Positions 1 through 7,100 of a stretch of 11,239 bases of DNA are shown here, one piece after another. Location: assembly GCA_945903555.1 (NCBI GenBank), contig CAMDOJ010000047.1:1-11239 (forward strand), given 5' to 3'. This stretch comes from Chthoniobacter flavus. Its GTDB lineage: Bacteria > Verrucomicrobiota > Verrucomicrobiia > Chthoniobacterales > Terrimicrobiaceae. The notes under the pieces are model-generated. The model was not told where the DNA came from. It did not search any database and was given only the letters and a program-made list of their open reading frames with translations. The translations under genes and the position numbers were made by a program. The stretch's first letter is position 1; every line of letters starts with the position of its first letter.

Positions 1-140
1 ATGAGTCGAAGGCAGGTCGTCTTGCCGCAACCCGAGGGCCCGAGAAAAGTCATGAACTCACCGGCCTTGATCTCGAAGTTGGCGCACTTGAGGGCTTCGA
101 AAGTGCCGAAGCGTTTGCTGACATCGCGGAGCTCAACCAT
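1..140 (-). CDS. ABC transporter ATP-binding protein, N-terminal fragment
   Basis: This is the first 46 codons of a gene running off the left edge. The translation begins MVELRDVSKRFGTFEAL and contains a full Walker A motif, GPSGCGKTT, at residues 34-42. Together with the preceding GEF, this is the usual start of an ABC nucleotide-binding subunit, which powers substrate transport at the inner membrane. The wording resembles the PotA/FbpC/UgpC-like importer class (polyamine, iron or sugar uptake), but 46 residues cannot fix the substrate. The Walker B and signature motifs lie outside the window. The ATG at 138-140 is chosen because it sits at the normal distance from Walker A. The gene follows rarA on the same strand after a 55-bp gap and could be co-transcribed with it. 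No clear Shine-Dalgarno is seen, only a weak GAGTGA. Confidence 0.88.
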   Translation of the reverse strand, partial: MVELRDVSKRFGTFEALKCANFEIKAGEFMTFLGPSGCGKTTCLRL

Positions 141-195
141 GGGAAATCACTCTATATACCAACCGAAGTGAATTCCTTGAATTTGTGGAGTCATT

Positions 196-1518
196 TTACT
201 GGGATTGTTCAAAAAGGGCGCGCCAGTGGGCGAGGCGTTCCTTGATACGTTTTTCTAGGCCGTTTTCTGTGGGTTCGTAATAGCGTCGGCCTTCGGGAAG
301 GTAGGCTTGGGGGACATAGGATCCGTCAAAGTCGTGGCTATAGAGATAGCCTTTTCCGTGGCCGAGGCGTTCGGAGCCTTTGTAGTGTCCATCGCGGAGG
401 TGGGTGGGAACGGCGAGAGTGCGGCCATCGCGAATCTCCTGCGAGGCTTTACCGATCGCGACCGTGCAGCTGTTGCTCTTAGGGGCTGTCGCCAGATAAA
501 CGGTCGCATGGGCGAGGATCAGGTTAGCCTCAGGGAGACCGATGAACTCCACGGCTTGCGCGGCAGCCTGTGCGACGAGAAGGGCATTAGAATCCGCCAT
601 CCCGATATCTTCGCTGGCGGAGATGACGAGGCGGCGGGTAATGAAGCGGATTTCCTCGCCGACATGGAGCATTTTTGCGAGCCAGTAAATGGCGGCGTCC
701 GGGTCGCTGCCTCGGATGCTTTTGATAAACGCGCGGATCGTGTCGTAGTGACCATCGCCAGTGCCATCATAGACGACGGCTTTTTTTTGAATGCTGTCTT
801 GAGCGGCGGCGAGGTCGATGCGGGTGAGGTCGTCGGAATCGGTCGGCGAGGTGAGTGCGGCGATTTCGAGGGCATTCAGGCATTTTCTGGCGTCTCCATC
901 ACTGAGTTTCGCGAGGAAAGTAGCGGCGTCGGGATCGATAACGATGCGGCGAGATCCGAGTCCGCGTTCCACATCCCCTAAGGCCCGATCGATGAGGTGG
1001 ACGAGATCTTTCTCCGGTAGCGGCTTGAGTTCAAAAATCTGCGAGCGGGAGAGAAGCGCGCTATTGATGCTGAAAAAAGGATTTTGCGTCGTGGCGCCGA
1101 TGAGTCGCAATACGCCACTCTCGACCTCGGGAAGGAGCACGTCTTGCTGGGCTTTATTGAAGCGATGAATCTCATCCACAAAGAGGATCGTTTTCTCACC
1201 GGAATGAGAGCGTCTTACATTCGCCGAGGCCACGATGCGGCGGATATCGGCCACGTTGCTTTCGACTCCGCTGAGGCGCTCGAAGCGGGATTTTGTCGCG
1301 CCGGCGATCACTTGCGCCAGCGTGGTTTTTCCGGTTCCGGGTGGACCGTAGAGAAGGAGTGAGGAGATACGATCTGCCTCGATCGCCCGGCGGAGCATTT
1401 TCCCGGGACCAAGAATATGATCCTGCCCGCAATACTCTTTGAGGGTGCGCGGACGCATCCGTGTGGCGAGGGGGGCGTCGCGCTCGGTGATGGGGATGTC
1501 AGGAAAAAGTTCGTCCAC
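196..1518 (-). CDS. rarA: Replication-associated recombination protein A (AAA+ ATPase)
   Basis: This 440-residue protein matches the RarA/MgsA/WRNIP1 family in length (E. coli about 447) and motifs. The conserved N-terminal PLATRMRPRTL is followed by Walker A GPPGTGKTT (58-66), Walker B ILFVDEIHRF with D115/E116, a sensor-1 segment GATTQNPFF, and an arginine-finger-like LLSRSQIFEL. The C-terminal half holds the helical tetramerisation region, with the family-typical EDIGMAD and a late HLRDGHYKGSERLGHGKGYLYSHD. Family members act at stalled replication forks, interact with SSB, and resemble clamp-loader subunits. The start is a GTG at 1516-1518, fitting the MDELFPD-type N-terminus; no Shine-Dalgarno precedes it. 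It is divergent from the glycosyltransferase gene, with a 297-bp spacer. Confidence 0.96.
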   Translation of the reverse strand: MDELFPDIPITERDAPLATRMRPRTLKEYCGQDHILGPGKMLRRAIEADRISSLLLYGPPGTGKTTLAQVIAGATKSRFERLSGVESNVADIRRIVASANVRRSHSGEKTILFVDEIHRFNKAQQDVLLPEVESGVLRLIGATTQNPFFSINSALLSRSQIFELKPLPEKDLVHLIDRALGDVERGLGSRRIVIDPDAATFLAKLSDGDARKCLNALEIAALTSPTDSDDLTRIDLAAAQDSIQKKAVVYDGTGDGHYDTIRAFIKSIRGSDPDAAIYWLAKMLHVGEEIRFITRRLVISASEDIGMADSNALLVAQAAAQAVEFIGLPEANLILAHATVYLATAPKSNSCTVAIGKASQEIRDGRTLAVPTHLRDGHYKGSERLGHGKGYLYSHDFDGSYVPQAYLPEGRRYYEPTENGLEKRIKERLAHWRALFEQSQ

Positions 1519-1646
1519 GATGAGGTTGGTAAATTCGATTCTAGAAGATCGCAGTTGAACGAAGAATTTTCAATGCTCGCGTCCGCATTTTGAAAGCCCT
1601 ACTTGATTTGATAGAGTGGGGGAGAGTTAAAAAAAACTTGAAGGCG

Positions 1647-1664
1647 GATGGGATGCGACCCATC
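1647..1664. promoter_or_regulatory. Perfect 6-bp hairpin in divergent spacer
   Basis: GATGGG (1647-1652) is separated by a 6-nt loop from its exact reverse complement CCCATC (1659-1664), and a G-T wobble could add a seventh pair. On the minus strand the hairpin is followed, after about 10 nt, by a run of T (complement of the A-run at 1629-1636). It would then lie in the leader of a rarA transcript that starts upstream. The gap to the T-run is too long for a standard terminator, so an attenuator role is only a possibility. Confidence 0.25.
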
Positions 1665-1732
1665 TTTACCAGTTCGCTGCGTCGCTTATTACCTGAAATG
1701 AACCGCCAAAAACACCTTTCCCCCCTCTCTAT

Positions 1733-1754
1733 TTGCCGGTTTGCGGCAATTGCC
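1733..1754. promoter_or_regulatory. Overlapping inverted repeats of TTGCC/GGCAA, candidate operator
   Basis: TTGCCG (1733-1738), five bases, then CGGCAA (1744-1749) form a perfect inverted repeat. The right arm overlaps the 10-bp palindrome GGCAATTGCC (1745-1754). Three half-sites in 22 bp, next to the GATAAT hexamer at 1758-1763 and about 60 bp before the glycosyltransferase start, is an arrangement typical of a regulator binding site. The protein that would bind it is unknown. Confidence 0.3.
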
Positions 1755-1815
1755 AGAGATAATTATTTTTCATTAAGCGTCCAATCCGCTGGGGGTCTCT
1801 AACCTTTCGCATTCA

Positions 1816-3609
1816 ATGTCTAGTTCGAGTCATCGCCCCGTAGTCGATATTTTGATACACTGTCCGGGGTCGCACGGCGTCATTCCCGATCAGGTGCATA
1901 AGCAAGCTACGGCGTTGTTTCAAATGGGGGTCAAGGTCCTCCTTCTCTGCGCCCCGGGATTTTTAAGAACCCGAAACGCAGAATACCCCGTTGCCGTTTG
2001 CATGGACGAGGGGGCTAGTTCACAAAACCAAGGCAGTTCCGCGAAAAAATTGGCCAAGTCGATTCAATCCGTTCGCAATCAATTTCGCCTTGCTTGGGAG
2101 ATCTATACGTGCCGCCCGACCATTGTTCTCGCCGCCAGCCATATTGAGATGCATGCCGCTCTCTGGATTTGGCCGCACATCCTGCTCGCCCTTTTCTTCA
2201 AGACCATTTACGCGATGAACCTGCATTTTTCGCCTAAGGATAAAAATAGCGGCGGGAAATGGTGGTCACGGGTTTCGAGCAGCTTGGCATTTGAGCCGTT
2301 CCGCATCGCTGTTGCTCACAAACATATCTCCCATCCTGTCGCAGTTCCGAAGTTTGTGCGGATGGTGGAAGTGCCGATCGGACCGGAAAAGATCAACCCC
2401 AATACGGAGAACGTGAAAAAAATCCGCAAGGAATGGAATGTGCCTCGTGGAAAGAAGGTTTTCATGTCCTTCGGGTCGATCCGCAACCATAAAAACCTCG
2501 ATCTTTCCATTCGCGCCCTGCTGGATAATCCCAATGCCTTTCTAGTGGTGATTGGCAATGCTCCAAGCCACAAAGATCGCCCAATCAAATACTATCAGAT
2601 GCTTGCGGATGATCTTGGCCTGAGCAAGCGGGTCTTTATTTCGGATATGTTTGTGCATGATGAGAATCGGTTGAGCTACTTCATGGCGGCGGACTTTTTA
2701 TTACTCACCCATGCGGGCACCTTCCACTCTCAAACCTCGTCTCTGACGACCGCTGTGAATGCTCGGCGTAGCGTTCTTGCGTCGAGCGGATCAAGCCCGA
2801 TGCGAGACCTTGTCGAGCATTACGGGTTGGGGGTTTTTGTTGAACCCGATTCCAGCGAGGCTTTGGCGGACGGTATGGCAACACTTCTTAATACGGAGCG
2901 AGTCGAACCGAGGTGGGAAGATTACGAAAGCTATGCCACTTGGGAAACCAATGTCACCCGCCTCATCCAAGCTGCCAGTGATATCGTCAATAACAGGCCG
3001 ACTCCGCAGCGTCAGTTTGAGGGGTTGGAGGACGAGGCGGCACCTTTGCCGACAATCATCAGAGCACGAACTCTCCTGAAACCTAAGCCTGAACGAGTCC
3101 AAAAGTCTTCAGTCGCTCCGACCGTCAAGGCGGTGGCGCCAAAATCCAAACCGAAAGTGCCAGCCAAGGCGGAGATCCAAATCCCAAAAAAGAAAGGCAG
3201 ACCGCCCAAGGCTGCGAAAAAAGACACCAAGCCCCCAATGGTCGCAGTCAAGCCGATCTCGATCCCCGCAATACCTGCGAAACGTGGTCGCAAACCAAAG
3301 GCGATGCCCTCTGCGGAAGGAAAAGAGAAGGTCTCCCATGTTCGAAAAGCTCCGGCAGTCGTTATTCCCGAGCAGCCTGTCAAGCGTGGCCGCAAGCCAA
3401 AGGCGAGCGTTGCTGTGAATGGAAAAGCCAAGGGGTCAGCACAGACGCCGAGTGTCCCTTCGAAAAAAGCCGCTCCGAAGAAGGTGAAGCCTCCGCAAGT
3501 TTCCCGTTCCGAGAAATCGGCAATGGAGATCGCTCGCCTTCGCGAGTTGAATCATCATCGTCGGTCGCTTCGCCGACGCAAGATGGTCGCAAAATCTACT
3601 AAAAACTAG
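1816..3609 (+). CDS. GT-B glycosyltransferase-like protein with AT-hook-like basic tail
   Basis: This 597-residue protein has two clearly different parts. Residues 1 to about 390 look like a GT-B glycosyltransferase. An N-terminal Rossmann-like half (VDILIHCPGSHGVIPDQVHKQA) is followed by a group-1-like nucleotide-sugar half from about residue 215 (KVFMSFGSIRNHKNLDLSIRAL, then FLVVIGNAP, then GLGVFVEPDSSEAL). The usual EGFGLPVLEA-type E-x7-E segment is replaced by THAGTFHSQTSSLTTAVNARR, so donor specificity or activity may differ. Residues from about 420 to 597 are rich in Lys, Pro and Ala, with AT-hook-like cores at 460-465 (KGRPPK), 490-495 (RGRKPK) and 524-529 (RGRKPK), and end in a strongly basic HHRRSLRRRK segment. 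The tail could bind DNA, RNA or another polyanion. The frame is open throughout, so this is not an obvious frameshift product. No signal peptide or transmembrane segment is evident and no Shine-Dalgarno is close to the ATG. The acceptor substrate is unknown. Confidence 0.8.
   Translation: MSSSSHRPVVDILIHCPGSHGVIPDQVHKQATALFQMGVKVLLLCAPGFLRTRNAEYPVAVCMDEGASSQNQGSSAKKLAKSIQSVRNQFRLAWEIYTCRPTIVLAASHIEMHAALWIWPHILLALFFKTIYAMNLHFSPKDKNSGGKWWSRVSSSLAFEPFRIAVAHKHISHPVAVPKFVRMVEVPIGPEKINPNTENVKKIRKEWNVPRGKKVFMSFGSIRNHKNLDLSIRALLDNPNAFLVVIGNAPSHKDRPIKYYQMLADDLGLSKRVFISDMFVHDENRLSYFMAADFLLLTHAGTFHSQTSSLTTAVNARRSVLASSGSSPMRDLVEHYGLGVFVEPDSSEALADGMATLLNTERVEPRWEDYESYATWETNVTRLIQAASDIVNNRPTPQRQFEGLEDEAAPLPTIIRARTLLKPKPERVQKSSVAPTVKAVAPKSKPKVPAKAEIQIPKKKGRPPKAAKKDTKPPMVAVKPISIPAIPAKRGRKPKAMPSAEGKEKVSHVRKAPAVVIPEQPVKRGRKPKASVAVNGKAKGSAQTPSVPSKKAAPKKVKPPQVSRSEKSAMEIARLRELNHHRRSLRRRKMVAKSTKN
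3274..3406 (+). repeat. Duplicated AT-hook-like coding unit
   Basis: Two 31-nt segments, 3274-3304 and 3376-3406, match at 26 of 31 positions and are 102 nt (34 codons) apart in the same frame. Each encodes Pro-x-Lys-Arg-Gly-Arg-Lys-Pro-Lys-Ala. Three of the five mismatches are synonymous third positions (AAA/AAG, GGT/GGC, AAA/AAG) and the other two change one residue, Ala to Val. A related but more divergent unit, KKKGRPPKA, is encoded about 30 codons earlier. This suggests tail growth by internal duplication followed by selection on the protein motif. Confidence 0.6.
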
Positions 3610-3622
3610 GCACGAAGCCGTT

Positions 3623-3641
3623 CTTCAGTTCTAGGCTGAAG
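3623..3641. terminator. Hairpin between convergent genes, possible weak terminator
   Basis: CTTCAG (3623-3628) and CTGAAG (3636-3641) form a perfect 6-bp stem with a 7-nt loop. The loop contains the dnaE stop codon (TAG on the minus strand, 3631-3633). It lies in the 21-bp gap and overlap zone between the converging glycosyltransferase and dnaE genes, where a bidirectional terminator would be expected. Neither strand has a T-run after the stem, so it is not a canonical intrinsic terminator. Confidence 0.3.
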
Positions 3642-6600
3642 TGTTGAAGTGAGCTACGGCGGCGCGGATCGCTCGCTCATCGCCAACGTTGAACTCCTCC
3701 CCAGCGGCGATTTCATAGGCGCGACCATCCGCAAGGGCGAATTCAAGGATGAGAGGACGAAGGCCAGGATTTTTTTTCACCACGCTGAGGATGGTCAGTA
3801 AAGCGGCCTCATCAACAAGTTCCCGAGCCAACCGCAAGCGCACAGCTTTCACTGAGGCCTTCGGCTTGAGCGCCGCCATAGCTCCGGCTGTAGCACGAAC
3901 GGCCTCCTCGCGAAGGGTGGCGCGGATATTGATGGAAGCAGCCGTTCCTGGGACGAGTAAGGAGACGTTTTTAGCAAACGTTTCATCCCAAGCTGTGATT
4001 TCGAGTGAACCAGTGAAATCCTCGAGCACCAAAATGCCAAAGGGCTTGCTGTCCTTTTTAGAAAACTTTTTTTCGATGCTCATGATGAGTCCGGCGAGCT
4101 TGAAGCTTCCGTTCTCCGTGGCCTGCGTGACTTGGGAAATGGTGTTGTATTTTCCAGAGTCAAAGTGCCCAGCGTAGCTGTCGAGAGGGTGACCGCTGAC
4201 GTAGTAGCCAAGGAGTTCTTTCTCGTATTTGAGCATCTCCAGTTGGGGCCATGGTTCGACGGCGGCATTCGCAACAGACGCCTTGGACGGCATCAGTGGC
4301 ATATCCTCGAAAAGAGAGACTTGCCCGCTTGCGCGATCGCGCTGCTGTGAGGCGGCCGAGGCCATGGTGGATTCGATCTCCGCAAAGAGTTGAGCGCGGC
4401 TCTTGCCAAGGCAATCAAAGGCGCCGCACTTCACTAGGCTTTCTAGGATTTTTCGGTTTACGGTTCGTGAGTCGAGTCGCGAGCAGAAGGAATCGAGGGA
4501 TACAAAATTTCCACCCTTAGTGCGCTCGGCAATCGCGGATTCCATCGCGCCGGCACCAACGTTCTTGATTGAGGCCAAACCGAAGCGAATCCCGTCACCC
4601 GATGTTTCTGGAGAAAATTTGAGATCACTGGAATTGATATCCGGGGGACGAACGGGGATTTCCATGCGGCGGCATTCTCCGATCACCTCTGCGAGTCGTT
4701 CGGTCGTGCTGGCGTCGAAGGTGAGCATCGCGGACATGAACTCGCGCGGATAGTGGGCCTTCAAATAGGCTGTCTGATAAGAAATCCAGCCGTAGGCGGC
4801 ACTGTGGGATTTGTTAAATCCGTATTCGGCGAATTTCGCGATGAATCCAAAAATGGCATCCGCCACTTTCGGCGTGATGTTATTGTGTTTCTCGCAACCG
4901 GCGACAAAGCGGGCCCGTTCCTTTTCCATTTTTTCGGCATCCTTCTTGCCCATCGCGCGGCGGAGAAGGTCGGCCTCGCCGAGTGAGTATCCAGCGAGCA
5001 CGCTGGCCGCCAACTGGACCTGTTCCTGATAAACAATGATGCCGTGGGTTTCCGCACAAACTTTTTCGAGGAGGGGGTGGAGGTATTCGACTTTTTTTAA
5101 CCCCTTCTTGCGCTCGATATATTCAGGAATGAACTGCATCGGACCCGGACGGTAAAGCGCGCCGACGGCGATAATATCTTCGATGCAGCCGACATCAAAT
5201 CGTTTGCAGCAACTCGTGATGCCACCACTCTCCATCTGAAAAACGCCCAGCGTTTCGCCTCGGTTGTAGATCCCAAAAGAGGCTTTATCGTCCGTGGGAA
5301 TCGTGTCGATTTTAAAATCGGGATGCGCGACATGAATGAGCCTCACGGTTTCCTGCATGATCGTGAGCGTGCGAAGGCCCAAGAAATCCATCTTCAACAT
5401 CCCGAGGTCGGTAAGCGGGCCCATTGCATATTGGGTCACAACTTCATTTTCTTTGCCTCGGCAGAGTGGAATGAACTCGTCCAGCGGACGATCGCCGATG
5501 ACCACTCCGGCAGCATGGATACCCGCGTTGCGGCTCAGGCCCTCAAGTACGGTGGCATAGTCCCATAGCTGACGGACGGGCGCCTCATTCTCAATTGCGG
5601 CGGCCAGCTCGGGATTCTTTTCCTTAGCACCCTGAAGATCGATATTCAGCTCATTTGGGATCATTTTAGCGACCCGATCGCCATCTCCATAGCTCCAGCC
5701 CAACACGCGGCCGACATCGCGAATCACGCTCTTCGCTCCAAGTGTGCCGAAGGTTACAATCTGTGAAACCGCACGTTCGCCGTATTTTTTACGAACGTAT
5801 TCGATCACCTCGCCTCGACGTTCCATGCAAAAATCGACGTCGATATCCGGCGGGCTGATGCGCTCGGGATTCAGGAAGCGTTCGAAAATAAGGCCGTATC
5901 GGAGAGGGTCAATGTCGGTGATGCCGAGCACGTAGGCGATGAGCGAACCGGCTGCGGATCCGCGTCCAGGACCGACTGGAATGCCTTGTTCCTTCGCATA
6001 GCGTATGAAGTCCCAGACGATGAGGAAATAGCTGATGAATCCGGTTTTTTCGATCACCGAGAGCTCGTAGTTCAGGCGGGTCGTTAGCTCCGCGTCGGTA
6101 TCGACTCGGCCACCGAATCGCATGCGAAGCCCTCCGTAGCAGAGATCGCGCAGGTATTGCTCGCGGCTGCGGGCATCGGGGGAGTCGAAGTTTGGGTATT
6201 TAGGAACACCGAATTCCATCTCAAAATGGCAACGTTCCGCGATACGCAGTGTATTGTCACAGGCTTCCGGAAGCTCGGCAAAAAGGGCCCTCATTTCCTC
6301 TGAAGATTTGAAGTAAAGCTCGGGGCTGTAGCGCTGGCGCTTCTCATCCACCACCATGGATGCAGAGCCAATGCAAATGAGCACGTCGTGAGCTTCATGG
6401 TGTGATTTTTCGAGGAAATGCACATCGTTCGTGGCCACAAGTCCGAGGTCAAATTCGCGGGCGAGCTTGATCAATTCCGGATTCACTCGCCGTTGGGCAT
6501 CGAGCCCGAACTCGGTCAACTCGATGAAGTAATTTTCGGGCCCAAAAATATCGCGGTAGGCGGCAACCGTTTCCTTGGCTTCCTTCATTCGTGCTCCGGC

Positions 6601-7041
6601 GATAAGGGTGGGTACCTCGCCCTTCACGCATCCACTGAGTGCGATGAGGCCCTTGGCATGGGCTGCCAGTCTCTCCCTATCCACGCGTGGTTTATAGTAA
6701 AAGCCCTCCAAATGCGCTGAGGTTACGAGTTTGACCAGATTGCCATACCCTTCCGCATCCGTTGCCAGCAACGTGAGATGGTAGGCGGAATCTTTCGCTG
6801 ATGACCCATTGCGATCAAGCATCGACCCGGGCGCGACATAAACTTCGCAACCAATGATCGGGTTCACCCCAGTCTTCCGTGCGGCTTGATAAAATGGCAC
6901 AGCTGCGTGCAGGTTGCCGTGATCCGTCACTGCAACCGCCGGCATACCAAGGACGGCGGCCTTTTTCACCAATTCACCGACGCGCACCGAGGCGTCGAGA
7001 AGGGAGAATTCGGAATGGCAGTGCAGATGAACAAATGACAT
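3631..7041 (-). CDS. dnaE: DNA polymerase III subunit alpha
   Basis: This 1136-residue replicative polymerase (E. coli DnaE 1160) polymerises DNA in the replisome, bound to the beta clamp. The N-terminal PHP domain (about 1-270) keeps apparent metal ligands: H7 and H9 in HLHCHSEFS, D40/H41, E66, H88, C138, and D206/H208. The catalytic palm aspartates are D401 and D403 in PDIDVDF, with D552 in KMDFLGL. Fingers and helix-hairpin-helix regions follow (YGFNKSHSAAYGWISYQTAYLKAHYP), then an OB-fold (FKLAGLIMSIEKKFSKKD...LEITAWDE) and a short C-terminal domain. It belongs to the DnaE class, not PolC, because there is no inserted exonuclease. The start ATG at 7039-7041 gives the typical MSFVHLH N-terminus. 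It lies 59 bp downstream of glgE on the same strand and could be read through from that operon. No Shine-Dalgarno is visible. Confidence 0.97.
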   Translation of the reverse strand: MSFVHLHCHSEFSLLDASVRVGELVKKAAVLGMPAVAVTDHGNLHAAVPFYQAARKTGVNPIIGCEVYVAPGSMLDRNGSSAKDSAYHLTLLATDAEGYGNLVKLVTSAHLEGFYYKPRVDRERLAAHAKGLIALSGCVKGEVPTLIAGARMKEAKETVAAYRDIFGPENYFIELTEFGLDAQRRVNPELIKLAREFDLGLVATNDVHFLEKSHHEAHDVLICIGSASMVVDEKRQRYSPELYFKSSEEMRALFAELPEACDNTLRIAERCHFEMEFGVPKYPNFDSPDARSREQYLRDLCYGGLRMRFGGRVDTDAELTTRLNYELSVIEKTGFISYFLIVWDFIRYAKEQGIPVGPGRGSAAGSLIAYVLGITDIDPLRYGLIFERFLNPERISPPDIDVDFCMERRGEVIEYVRKKYGERAVSQIVTFGTLGAKSVIRDVGRVLGWSYGDGDRVAKMIPNELNIDLQGAKEKNPELAAAIENEAPVRQLWDYATVLEGLSRNAGIHAAGVVIGDRPLDEFIPLCRGKENEVVTQYAMGPLTDLGMLKMDFLGLRTLTIMQETVRLIHVAHPDFKIDTIPTDDKASFGIYNRGETLGVFQMESGGITSCCKRFDVGCIEDIIAVGALYRPGPMQFIPEYIERKKGLKKVEYLHPLLEKVCAETHGIIVYQEQVQLAASVLAGYSLGEADLLRRAMGKKDAEKMEKERARFVAGCEKHNNITPKVADAIFGFIAKFAEYGFNKSHSAAYGWISYQTAYLKAHYPREFMSAMLTFDASTTERLAEVIGECRRMEIPVRPPDINSSDLKFSPETSGDGIRFGLASIKNVGAGAMESAIAERTKGGNFVSLDSFCSRLDSRTVNRKILESLVKCGAFDCLGKSRAQLFAEIESTMASAASQQRDRASGQVSLFEDMPLMPSKASVANAAVEPWPQLEMLKYEKELLGYYVSGHPLDSYAGHFDSGKYNTISQVTQATENGSFKLAGLIMSIEKKFSKKDSKPFGILVLEDFTGSLEITAWDETFAKNVSLLVPGTAASINIRATLREEAVRATAGAMAALKPKASVKAVRLRLARELVDEAALLTILSVVKKNPGLRPLILEFALADGRAYEIAAGEEFNVGDERAIRAAVAHFNTSA

Positions 7042-7100
7042 GACCGCTAACTTAACTCACTGCCGGGGCTTTTGTCCAACAAGGGACGAAAATGGAGAGA

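Larger units (their letters stand above)
1519..1815. other. Divergent intergenic region between rarA and the glycosyltransferase gene
   Basis: This 297-bp spacer should carry promoters for both divergent genes. It contains a perfect 6-bp hairpin at 1647-1664, an A-run at 1629-1636, and overlapping TTGCC/GGCAA repeats at 1733-1754. A GATAAT hexamer (1758-1763, 5 of 6 to TATAAT) lies 19 bp from TTGCCG (1733-1738), so a sigma70-like promoter for the plus strand is possible but has a long spacer. A 70-codon TTG-started frame at 1590-1802 has no recognisable features and is not called. Confidence 0.5.

Noticed and set aside
307..981. Plus-strand open frame of 224 codons
   Set aside because: It is antisense to rarA; the open frame is a by-product of codon use in that gene.
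1590..1802. 70-codon plus-strand frame with a TTG start before the glycosyltransferase gene
   Set aside because: Weak start, no Shine-Dalgarno, no recognisable motif, and it overlaps the repeat and promoter-like elements.
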